From Terriglobales bacterium (GTDB lineage Bacteria; Acidobacteriota; Terriglobia; Bryobacterales; Bryobacteraceae), in the NCBI GenBank assembly GCA_021372245.1, contig JAJFUV010000347.1:1-34881 (forward strand): a DNA stretch of 34,881 nucleotides, written 5' to 3'. The number at the start of each line of letters is the position of its first letter. The first letter of the stretch is position 1. The position numbers were made by a program, and so were the translations under genes. This document shows, in pieces, positions 25,570 through 33,623 of this stretch. The notes below the pieces were generated by a model, which was not told where the DNA came from, did not search any database, and saw only the letters and a program-made list of their open reading frames with translations.

Positions 25570-26799
25570 CTATGCAGTTCGGGCTACAGGCTGGCGCGCC
25601 TGCCGGTCCACGGTCTCACCCAGCAAATCGAAGAACTCGGGAATCGCCGCCAGCACGCGGTTCCAATTGGGAATCAAGGGCAAGCCCAGGGGGTCGCTGA
25701 TAAAGTCCTTCGCCGCCGCGCTGAGGCTTTGCGCGAAGACGTGCACGGCCGATTCCTCGGCGTTGCGATCGAACTTCAGACCGTTCAGCATGGCGTCGGC
25801 GTAATAGCGCGCGATGGTGTCCTGTGCCATGCGCACGTAGCGGACGATAAGGCTCCGGAAGTGCTCGTCGCTGAAAACCACCCCTTCCGCCGCCAGGGTG
25901 CGGAACAGCGACTTGGCGATGTCGGTAGCCATGCGCCGCAGACCTTTCGACGCGTCGTCGGGGGAAAGCTCCTGGTGCTTGTGTTCGTAATTGTCGGCGA
26001 GGTCCACCTGGCATATTCGCGAAATGGCGCAGTTGCGGAACACTTCGGCGAGCACGCCAACTTCGAGACCCCAATCCGCCGGAATGCGATTGACGCGCGC
26101 CAGGTTAATGTCCATGGCGAACTCGCCGGCCAGGGGATAACGGAAGCTGTCCAGGAACTTCAAGAAGAGGGCGCCCGGAGCCATACCTTCGAGCGCCCGG
26201 ACAAGGGGGGCGATGAAGAGCCTGGTCACGCGTCCGTGCATGCGATCGGAGGTTCGCGCGTAGTAGCCTTTGCAGAACTCAAATCCGAGGTGGGGATGGG
26301 CGATGGGATAGCAGAGCCGAGCCAACAACTGCCGCTCATAGTTCACGATGTCGCAGTCGTGGAGAGCGATCAGATCCGTATCGCGTTTGGCCAGCAGATA
26401 GCCGTAAGCCAGCCAGCAGGAGCGGCCCTTCCCGCCATCGCCAGCAGACAATCCGCGCTCTTCGAGCAGATTCAACAAGCGGACGGTACCTTCGGCTTCC
26501 ATCCACAACACCGTCACCGGTGTGTAGAATTCCTTGAAGAAATCCCGCGCGCGCTGGTATTGTTCCTCGGTGGCGTTCCCCAGGGCCACTACAATTCGTT
26601 GCAGGTAGCGAACGGACTTCAGTTCCGCCACAATTCGCTGCATGGCGAACGTTTCGAACTCGGTGTAGAGCGCCGGCAGAACCAGGCCGATGGGTCGAAT
26701 ACGACTGAACTTCTCAAGGTCGGCTTCCAGACGCTCGATGTTGTTTGGCTTCAGCCGGTGCAGCGTAGTGATAATCCCGGTCTGATAGAAGTCAGCCAT
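25570..26799 (-). CDS. gpgS: Glucosyl-3-phosphoglycerate synthase-like (GT81, GpgS)
   Basis: A 409-residue GT-A glycosyltransferase. It starts at ATG 26797-26799 with GAGGAG upstream. Motifs are YQTGIITTLHRL (5-16), DGGKGRS (121-127), LHDCDIVN (146-153, DxD metal site), HGRVTRLFIAPLVRAL (188-203), LAGEFAMD (223-230) and DWGLEVGVLAEVF (242-254). A HKH pair follows (H273, H275). These match GpgS (for example mycobacterial and Persephonella enzymes), which joins a nucleotide-glucose to 3-phosphoglycerate, the first step to glucosylglycerate, a compatible solute. The gene is first in an operon with a second glycosyltransferase and a TM-helix protein. The matching GpgP phosphatase is not in the window. 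Confidence 0.85.
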   Translation of the reverse strand: MADFYQTGIITTLHRLKPNNIERLEADLEKFSRIRPIGLVLPALYTEFETFAMQRIVAELKSVRYLQRIVVALGNATEEQYQRARDFFKEFYTPVTVLWMEAEGTVRLLNLLEERGLSAGDGGKGRSCWLAYGYLLAKRDTDLIALHDCDIVNYERQLLARLCYPIAHPHLGFEFCKGYYARTSDRMHGRVTRLFIAPLVRALEGMAPGALFLKFLDSFRYPLAGEFAMDINLARVNRIPADWGLEVGVLAEVFRNCAISRICQVDLADNYEHKHQELSPDDASKGLRRMATDIAKSLFRTLAAEGVVFSDEHFRSLIVRYVRMAQDTIARYYADAMLNGLKFDRNAEESAVHVFAQSLSAAAKDFISDPLGLPLIPNWNRVLAAIPEFFDLLGETVDRQARQPVARTA

Positions 26800-26946
26800 G
26801 GCCCGTTCTCCTCTTCCCAGCCTAAAGAGAAAGCCAGCCGGAGCCCATCCCCCGCAGACACCAAAAGCCCTCAAAGGGAGGCTGTATGGCGCTGCCTAAA
26901 TGAGGGGAGGCCCGGAAAATTGCCGCTGCGCAACGAGCTTGCGCCT

Positions 26947-28350
26947 CTACGGTTCCCAGCCGCCACCTAATGCATTGTACAACTGGACGAGCGTCAAGCG
27001 TTCCGCTAAAATAGCCGCGGCCAAGCCGACTTCAGCCGTATAGTAATTCGTCTCGCTGGTCAGCACCTCCAGGTAGCTGGTGGAGCCTCCCCGGTAGCGG
27101 ACGCGGGAAAGTTCGGCCGTATCGCGCGCCGCCGCCAGCAGCCGCTCCTGGTGGATCCGGTACTCTCGGAATTTCGCATAAGCGATCAGGGCGTCGGACA
27201 CCTCGCGGAACGATTGTTGAACGGTCTGCTGATAGGCCAGTAGCAACTCGTCGCGCTGGGCCTCGGCCAGACGGTAATTCGCCTCCACACGCCCTTTGTT
27301 GAAGATCGGAGCCAAGGCGGATCCGGTATAGCTCCACGCCCTGGATGCCCCACGAAACAGTGTGGTCAACGAGCCGCTGGCTACGCCGCCGATTCCGGTC
27401 AGCGAAATATCCGGGAAGAACTCGGCACGTGCGGCACCGATCCTGGCATTGGCCGCGATGAGGTCCTGCTCGACCCGGGCGATGTCGGGCCGGCGTTCGA
27501 GCAGCGACGAGGGGATCCCGGCCGGGGGCGCGGGCGGGACCGGCTGATCCTGCAGCGTGCGGCCGCGCTCGATGGTTGCCCCCGGATTGCGGCCCAGGAG
27601 AATGTTGATGGCGTTCTCCTGCTGCTGGATCCGGCGCTCCAGGTTAGGAATCGCACTGGCCGCCACCTCCACCAACTGTTCAGCTTGGCGCTGATCGGTG
27701 AGTGGGGCAGCGCCGCCGTCGACCAGGGTCCGGGTGAGGCCGAGCGAATCCTGCCGGAGGGCGAGCGTGCGGCGGGAGATCTCCAGTTCGAGGTCCAACT
27801 CACGCAGCTCGAAGTACGCGGCGGCAACGTTCGCAATCAGCCCGTTGACCACCGCGCGCCGGCCCCACTCGGCGCCCAGCAGATTGGCGCGCGCGGCTTC
27901 GGTTAACCGCCGGTACTTGCCCCAGAAATCGACGTCCCAGAATCCTGCGAAGCCGATCTCGGGGACGTTCACCAGAGTCGCTTCGCCGCCATTCGAACTG
28001 GGCGCGCGCGAACCCGAAACCTGCACGCCGCCCGTTACGGTTGGATACTGGTTGGACCGGGCGATTATGACGGCCTCGCGGGCCTGCAAGACGCGAGTAG
28101 CCGCGATTCTCAAGTCGAAGTTCTGTTCAAGCGCCGTGCGGACAAGCTTCTGCAGTTCCACATCCTCGAACACCGTCCACCACTTCGCGTCGCCGAGCGA
28201 TTCGGCCGGCGCGGCGGCTCTGGCGGCATGGTTGGGATCGTGATGCACCGAGGGCACGTCCACCTTGGGGCGCTTGTAGTTCGGGCCCACCAGGCATCCC
28301 CATGTAAACAAAGCCGAAGCGGCCACAAGGAGCGGAGCTAGCCGTGTCAT
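26947..28350 (-). CDS. RND efflux outer membrane lipoprotein, NodT/OprM type
   Basis: A 467-residue outer membrane factor. The N-terminus is a lipoprotein signal with Cys at 19 (LFTWGCLVGPNYKRP), the NodT/OprM hallmark. Two OEP repeats follow, with typical FWDVDFWGKYRRLTEAARAN and VGLAAAILAERLTLVQLYNALGGGWEP. It is the exit duct of the tripartite pump. Its start overlaps the stop of the RND permease (ATGA), as the last gene of a three-gene operon. Confidence 0.95.
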   Translation of the reverse strand: MTRLAPLLVAASALFTWGCLVGPNYKRPKVDVPSVHHDPNHAARAAAPAESLGDAKWWTVFEDVELQKLVRTALEQNFDLRIAATRVLQAREAVIIARSNQYPTVTGGVQVSGSRAPSSNGGEATLVNVPEIGFAGFWDVDFWGKYRRLTEAARANLLGAEWGRRAVVNGLIANVAAAYFELRELDLELEISRRTLALRQDSLGLTRTLVDGGAAPLTDQRQAEQLVEVAASAIPNLERRIQQQENAINILLGRNPGATIERGRTLQDQPVPPAPPAGIPSSLLERRPDIARVEQDLIAANARIGAARAEFFPDISLTGIGGVASGSLTTLFRGASRAWSYTGSALAPIFNKGRVEANYRLAEAQRDELLLAYQQTVQQSFREVSDALIAYAKFREYRIHQERLLAAARDTAELSRVRYRGGSTSYLEVLTSETNYYTAEVGLAAAILAERLTLVQLYNALGGGWEP

Positions 28351-31300
28351 CGCTCTTCCTCCCCAGGCAGCGCGGCGTGCTTACCCTTGAACCGCAGGGA
28401 GAATGACTCGATCACATCGAAAGTCATGGGGATCAGGAAGATGGCAATCGAGGTGGCCGCCAGCATACCGCCAATCACGACAGTGCCCAGGATGCGACGT
28501 GAGGCGGCCCCCGCTCCGGTGGCGGTCCACAAGGGAATGCAGCCGAACACGAAGGCGAGCGACGTCATCAAAATGGGCCGGAAGCGCAGCCGGGCTCCGA
28601 TCAGAGCGGCTTCCGCCACGGTCTTGCCGCCCTTCTCGTACGCACTCTTGGCGAATTCGACGATCAGAATGGCGTTCTTCGCCGAGAGTCCGATCAGCAT
28701 GATCAGCCCGATCTGCGTGTACACATCGTTCTCGAAGTTGCGCAAATAGAGCGCCATGTAACCGCCGAAGGCGGCGATTGGCACGCCCAGTAGCACGCTC
28801 AGCGGCAGGGACCAGCTCTCGTACAACGCGGACAAAATCAGAAACACAAACAAGAGCGAGAGCCCGAAAATGGACGCAGCCGAAATTCCTTGCTCGGCCT
28901 TCTGTTCCTGGAACGACATTCCCAGGTAGTCGAAGCCCATCTCGCGCGGCATGGTTTCCGCGAAGGCCGTTTCGAGCGCTTTCCGCGCCTGCCCGGCACT
29001 GTATCCCGGCGCGGCCAGGGCGTTCACCTGCGCCGCCTGGTACTGGTTGTAGCGCAGCATGAACTCGGGGCCGAGGATGGTCCTGGTGTTCACGACCGAA
29101 CCAAGCGGAACCATGCCCCGACCGGCATCAGTGACGTAAAACTGCGAGATGTCCTCAGGACGCCGGCGGTAGTCGCCTTCGGCGGCGACATAGACCTGCC
29201 ACTGCCGGCCGAACAAGTTGAAATAATTGACCATGTAGCCGCCCATGAAGGACTGCATGGTGGTATAGACGTCTCCGAGATTGACGCCCTGGCGCGCGAC
29301 CTTCTCGCGGTCCACGTCGGCGTAGATCTGCGGAATAGTCGGCAGGTGGGTGGTGGAAACATTGGCCAACTCAGGCCGCTTCCGCGCCGCTTTAAGGAAC
29401 TTGTCCAGGTTGGTATTCAGGAATTCCGGTTCGGCGCCGGAACGGTCCTCCAGAACGAACGACACGCCGCCGAAGGTCCCGATTCCGGGGATCGGCGGTG
29501 GCGGGAAAGAAATCGCCACGCCTTCGGGGACCTTGGCCAGCCCTTGCATAATGTGACGGCGGATGGCTTGGTATTGCTCCTCGGGCAATTTGCGTTCGTC
29601 CCACGGCTTCAGGGGCACGAAGAAGAACCCGCTATAAGGATTCGGGACCTGGCTGAGAATGTTGAACCCCATCACCGCGATGCAGCCTTCCACCCCTGGC
29701 GTGTTCAGGATGAAGTCCTCGATCTTGGCCGCCGCCGCGCTGGTGCGCTGCAGCGAGGCCGCGTCGGGCAACTGAAGCGTAGCCATTACGTAGCCGTTAT
29801 CCTCTTCCGGGAGGAAAGAGGCCGGCAGGTTCCGTCCGGTCAGAAGCACGGCTCCTGTCACCAATGCCAGAAACACGAAGCTGAACCCGGCCTTTCGCAC
29901 CAGCACGGCCGAGAAGCCCACGTATCCGTCCCTGGTACGCTGGAAGTTACGGTTGAACCAACCGAAGAACCCGGCCAGAGGCCCGTGCGCTTTCTGCGGC
30001 TTCAACAAGAGCGCCCCCAGAGCCGGGCTCAGCGAGAGCGCGTTGAAAGCCGAAATCATCACCGAGATGGCAACGGTGACAGCGAATTGCTGGTAGAGTC
30101 TTCCGGTGATTCCCGGGATGAAAACGGTAGGGACAAAGACCGCGGCCAAAATGACCGCGATGGCGACCACCGGCCCGCTGACCTCGTGCATCGCCTGCAA
30201 CGCGGCATCACGCGGCGCCATGCCCTCTTCCATGTGATGCTCGATAGCCTCCACCACGACGATGGCATCGTCCACCACCAACCCGATGGCGAGCACCAGG
30301 CCGAATAACGACAACGTGTTTATGGAGAAGCCGAGCAGCGGGAACACCATGAAGGTGCCCACCAGCGATACCGGAACCGCCAGCATCGGAATCATCGTGG
30401 CGCGCCAGCTCTGCAGGAACAGATAGACGACGAGCACCACCAGCAGCAACGCTTCAAAAAGGGTCTCCGCGATTTCCCGAATGCCGGACCGCACCGCACG
30501 GGTTGTATCGACAGCGACGCGGTAGTCCAGGTCCGCCGGGAAACGTTTCTTCAGTTCAATCAGCCGGTTGCGCACCGCGTCGGCCGCATCCACCGAGTTG
30601 GAGCCCGGCAACTGGTAAATCGCCATGTTGGCCGCTGGCCGTTTATTGAACCGGCCGGCACTCGCGTAGGATTGCGCACCAAGTTCGATCCGCGCGACGT
30701 CCTTCAAACGCAGAATGGAACCGTCCCGGGAAGCGCGAAGAAGGATGTCTCCGAACTCCTCGGGGGTCGTAAGCCGGCCCTTGGCACGCACCGTGTAGGT
30801 AAACTCCTGCCCTCGCGGAATTGGCTCGCCACCGATTTGACCGGCCGGGTTCACGGTGCTCTGCGTCCGAATGGCGCTGACAATTTGCGGCACCGTGACG
30901 CCGAGTTTGGCCATCTGGTCCGGTTTCACCCAAATGCGCATGGAGTATTGGCCGGCGCCGAACACCTGGACGCGACCAACACCCGGCATGCGCGACAACT
31001 CGTCTACCAAGTTAATGTATGCGTAGTTGGCCAGGAACGAAGCGTCGTAAGTGCCATTAGGCGAATAGATCGCGACCAACAACAGGGGCGATGCCAGCGA
31101 TTTCTGCACGGTCAAACCCGCCGTGGTGACCTCGACCGGCAACTGGGGCTGCGCCAGCGCCGTGCGCAACTGGGTCAGAACCTGGTCGATGTTCGGATCC
31201 GTCGTCACGTCGAAGTTCACCGTAATTGCCGTCATCCCGGCGTTCGAGTTGACCGAATACATGTAGTTCATGTTGTCGACGCCGACGATCTGCTGTTCGA

Positions 31301-31493
31301 TCGGCGTTGCGACGGACTGCACCAGGGTTTGGGCGTCCGCTCCGGGGAACGTCGCGCGCACGTTGACCTCGGGCGGAATGATCTCGGGGAATTGGGCTAT
31401 CGGAAGGCGCAGCATCGACACGATGCCCACGATGACCGTCAGGATGGAGATCACCATGGCCACGATGGGCCGGTTGATAAAGAACTTCGCCAT
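28347..31493 (-). CDS. RND efflux pump inner-membrane permease, HAE1 (AcrB/MexB) family
   Basis: A 1048-residue permease of full family length with twelve membrane helices and two large periplasmic loops. The proton relay LAIGLVVDDAIVVVEAIEHH (two aspartates in TM4) and LMLIGLSAKNAILIVEFAKS (Lys in TM10) are present. The N-terminus MAKFFINRPIVAMVISILTV is typical of HAE1 exporters of antibiotics, dyes and detergents. It starts one base after the adaptor stop. Confidence 0.97.
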   Translation of the reverse strand: MAKFFINRPIVAMVISILTVIVGIVSMLRLPIAQFPEIIPPEVNVRATFPGADAQTLVQSVATPIEQQIVGVDNMNYMYSVNSNAGMTAITVNFDVTTDPNIDQVLTQLRTALAQPQLPVEVTTAGLTVQKSLASPLLLVAIYSPNGTYDASFLANYAYINLVDELSRMPGVGRVQVFGAGQYSMRIWVKPDQMAKLGVTVPQIVSAIRTQSTVNPAGQIGGEPIPRGQEFTYTVRAKGRLTTPEEFGDILLRASRDGSILRLKDVARIELGAQSYASAGRFNKRPAANMAIYQLPGSNSVDAADAVRNRLIELKKRFPADLDYRVAVDTTRAVRSGIREIAETLFEALLLVVLVVYLFLQSWRATMIPMLAVPVSLVGTFMVFPLLGFSINTLSLFGLVLAIGLVVDDAIVVVEAIEHHMEEGMAPRDAALQAMHEVSGPVVAIAVILAAVFVPTVFIPGITGRLYQQFAVTVAISVMISAFNALSLSPALGALLLKPQKAHGPLAGFFGWFNRNFQRTRDGYVGFSAVLVRKAGFSFVFLALVTGAVLLTGRNLPASFLPEEDNGYVMATLQLPDAASLQRTSAAAAKIEDFILNTPGVEGCIAVMGFNILSQVPNPYSGFFFVPLKPWDERKLPEEQYQAIRRHIMQGLAKVPEGVAISFPPPPIPGIGTFGGVSFVLEDRSGAEPEFLNTNLDKFLKAARKRPELANVSTTHLPTIPQIYADVDREKVARQGVNLGDVYTTMQSFMGGYMVNYFNLFGRQWQVYVAAEGDYRRRPEDISQFYVTDAGRGMVPLGSVVNTRTILGPEFMLRYNQYQAAQVNALAAPGYSAGQARKALETAFAETMPREMGFDYLGMSFQEQKAEQGISAASIFGLSLLFVFLILSALYESWSLPLSVLLGVPIAAFGGYMALYLRNFENDVYTQIGLIMLIGLSAKNAILIVEFAKSAYEKGGKTVAEAALIGARLRFRPILMTSLAFVFGCIPLWTATGAGAASRRILGTVVIGGMLAATSIAIFLIPMTFDVIESFSLRFKGKHAALPGEEER

Positions 31494-31494
31494 G

Positions 31495-32673
31495 TCAGTT
31501 CGCCTTGGGGGCCACCGTCATGCCTTGGACGACCTTCGTGATGCCCTCGGTGATCACACGCTCTCCGGGGCTGAGACCTTTCTCAATTACCCAAAGCGTG
31601 TCCGCGCGGGGCCCCAGGGTCACTTGCCGGATGTTGACCTTGTTGTCATCTCCGACCACCGCCACCTGGTATTGCCCCTGGACGTGCCCCACTGCGCGCT
31701 GCGGCACCAGCAGCGCTCCGCGCCTGGTTTCCGTCACGGCGCGTATGCGGCCGAACTGGCCGGGGCGTAAAATGTTACCCGGATTCGGGAAAGCGCCTAC
31801 CACGCGGATGGTGCCGGTCTGCGCGTCCACCTGGCGGTCCGTGAAGACGATACGGCCGCTTTGCCGGTACAGGGTGCCGTCGGCCAAAACCAGTTGGAGC
31901 GGGACCGTGCCCGCTCTACGAAGCCACTCGTCACCACGTCCGGATTTGGCGAGGCCCGTCACATGCAGGTACTCCTGCTCACTGATAGGGAAGTACACCT
32001 TGATAGGATCGACCTTCGAAACCGTCGTCAGCACCGTGGACGGTCCGACCAGGTTGCCGATCTGCACGGCGGCGATTCCAGCGATGCCGTCCACCAGGGC
32101 GTGTACTTGGGTGAAGCCGAGGTTCAACTCCGCGGTCTGGATGGCGGCTTCGGCGGTCTGGATCGTGGCTTTAGCGGTCTCGATGTTGGCTTCCGCCGTC
32201 TTCTCAACCTGAATCTCCGTATCCAGTTGGCTTTGCGCGATGGCGCGCGCCTTCGCCAGCGGCGTGTCGCGCTTCACGTTGATCCGCGCCAGATCGAGCT
32301 GCGCCTTCGCCTGCGATAGCTGTCCCCTGGCCTGCGCCAGTTGGCCTTTCGCCTGGGCCAGCGTCGCTTCGAAAGGACGCGGATCGATTTCGAAAAGGAC
32401 GTCCCCTTCGCGAACGAACGAGCCTTCCCGGTAGTTCTGGCGGACCAGATAGCCGGAAACCTGGGGCTGAATCTGCGCGTTCACATAGCCGTCGAGTGTC
32501 GCCACCCATTCACCGGTGACAGGCACATCCTGCTGGAGAACGCTGGTGACAAGAACCTCAGGCGGGGTTGGAGGGCCTGCCGACCGTCCGGCGCTCCTGC
32601 GGCAACCTGCGATCATGATGATGATCGAAGGCAGCAATACGGCAAAAAAAGGCCAACAATGTCTCACTCGCAC
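31495..32673 (-). CDS. RND efflux periplasmic adaptor (membrane fusion protein)
   Basis: An AcrA/MexA-like adaptor of about 392 residues. I chose GTG 32671-32673, which gives a compact lipoprotein signal (VRVRHCWPFFAVLLPSIIIM ending in AGC). An in-frame GTG at 32748 would add 25 polar residues and has no useful ribosome binding site. Following the signal come the lipoyl half (ATLDGYVNAQIQPQVSGYLV), a hairpin of Ala/Gln-rich repeats (LAQAKGQLAQARGQLSQAKA) and the beta-barrel and membrane-proximal domains. The lipoprotein bridges the permease and the outer membrane duct. It is the first gene of the operon. No TetR-type regulator is adjacent. Confidence 0.93.
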   Translation of the reverse strand: MRVRHCWPFFAVLLPSIIIMIAGCRRSAGRSAGPPTPPEVLVTSVLQQDVPVTGEWVATLDGYVNAQIQPQVSGYLVRQNYREGSFVREGDVLFEIDPRPFEATLAQAKGQLAQARGQLSQAKAQLDLARINVKRDTPLAKARAIAQSQLDTEIQVEKTAEANIETAKATIQTAEAAIQTAELNLGFTQVHALVDGIAGIAAVQIGNLVGPSTVLTTVSKVDPIKVYFPISEQEYLHVTGLAKSGRGDEWLRRAGTVPLQLVLADGTLYRQSGRIVFTDRQVDAQTGTIRVVGAFPNPGNILRPGQFGRIRAVTETRRGALLVPQRAVGHVQGQYQVAVVGDDNKVNIRQVTLGPRADTLWVIEKGLSPGERVITEGITKVVQGMTVAPKAN

Positions 32674-32776
32674 GATGGTCTTCTCTACACTGCTCAGGGC
32701 TGAATTCGGGTGGGCACGCCGTTTTTCCCAGCGCTCTTGGCTTGCCACCTCTCGACCAGTGTACTAACAGGAGGGG

Positions 32777-32798
32777 ACGGTCCGCTATGGCACGGTCC
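32777..32798. repeat. ACGGTCC direct repeats upstream of RND operon
   Basis: Two ACGGTCC copies spaced 15 bases apart (32777-32783, 32792-32798) lie between the nitrilase-like and adaptor genes. A weak hairpin (GGGGAC/GTCCTC, one G-U) also spans this area. This may be a regulator site for the efflux operon; low certainty. Confidence 0.3.
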
Positions 32799-32810
32799 TC
32801 CCGGCCCCTT

Positions 32811-33623
32811 TCAGATTTCCAGTTTGCAGTGCAGGATCTCTTCCCGGCCCTCGCGGTTGGCTTTAGCCAGCACCGTGCCGTCCGCCGCAAATAGCACACA
32901 GCCGCCCTTGCATTGATGGTTCCAAGATGCTCCGGTGCGATTCGTGACCAGCATCGGCGCACCGATAGTTTTAGCGCGCTGGCCGAAAGCGTCGAAAGGC
33001 GGGAGCGATGCGCGGTTGTTCGGATAGAAGACCACTTGCGGGTGCAACGCGGCCAGGCGCTGAACGCAGCGCGGCGCCTCGCCGTCGGCGCAGATGAAGC
33101 AACTCGCCGCGACACCGTCAATCTTGAAAAGCTCGGGCCCGGTACCCGGATCGTAGCGCGCCCATTCGTTGCGGTATCCCTCGTCCTTAGCCTCCCGCCA
33201 AAGCCAGGTCTTGCGGTACCGGTAGAAGAATCCCTTGGGCCCCGTGAACACCTGCGCGATGTAGTAGCGGCCGCGATCGGTTTCCGACAGGCCGAAGCTG
33301 ATGTAGCAGCCCAGCCGTCGCGATAACCGCGCCATGCGCTGCGTACACTTGCCCGCCGGTACGGCCTCGGCGAGTTCGGCGAGGCGCGGCGTGTAATCAC
33401 AAGCCGTGCCTTCGTGGAACATGATCCAGCGCGCGCCGCCGTGATGAGCCTCCTCTACCAGGGCTTCCATCTTGTCGAGGTTCTCGTCGACTTGCTCCGG
33501 CACGGAGTCGAACTGGATCAGCGCAACAGGAATGGAGCGTGCAGCGCGGGCCGAAGCGGCCAGCATACTCATGCCGGCCGCCTGCCGCAGGAATGTTCTG
33601 CGATTGTCCGCCTGCATGGCCAT
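32811..33623 (-). CDS. Tat-exported carbon-nitrogen hydrolase (nitrilase superfamily)
   Basis: A 270-residue protein of the nitrilase superfamily. The catalytic triad is visible: E71 (MFHEGTACDYTPR), K138 (YRYRKTWLW) and C178 (CFICADGEAPR). The N-terminus MAMQADNRRTFLRQAAGM has a twin-arginine motif (R8, R9) and an Ala-rich hydrophobic stretch, so the enzyme is exported folded. Such enzymes hydrolyse amides, carbamoyl groups or nitriles; substrate unknown. The ATG at 33621-33623 overlaps the upstream stop (TAATG), with GAGGTG before it. Few nitrilases have a Tat signal. Its link to the isomerase-like gene suggests a shared catabolic substrate. Confidence 0.83.
   Translation of the reverse strand: MAMQADNRRTFLRQAAGMSMLAASARAARSIPVALIQFDSVPEQVDENLDKMEALVEEAHHGGARWIMFHEGTACDYTPRLAELAEAVPAGKCTQRMARLSRRLGCYISFGLSETDRGRYYIAQVFTGPKGFFYRYRKTWLWREAKDEGYRNEWARYDPGTGPELFKIDGVAASCFICADGEAPRCVQRLAALHPQVVFYPNNRASLPPFDAFGQRAKTIGAPMLVTNRTGASWNHQCKGGCVLFAADGTVLAKANREGREEILHCKLEI

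Noticed and set aside
26861..26886. CCCT-TTG-AGGG hairpin followed by TTTT between RND and GpgS genes on the minus strand
   Set aside because: Stem of only four pairs before a bulge; too weak to call a terminator although the place is right.
28890..30308. 472-codon plus-strand frame across the RND permease
   Set aside because: Antisense shadow; the permease has full motifs on the minus strand.
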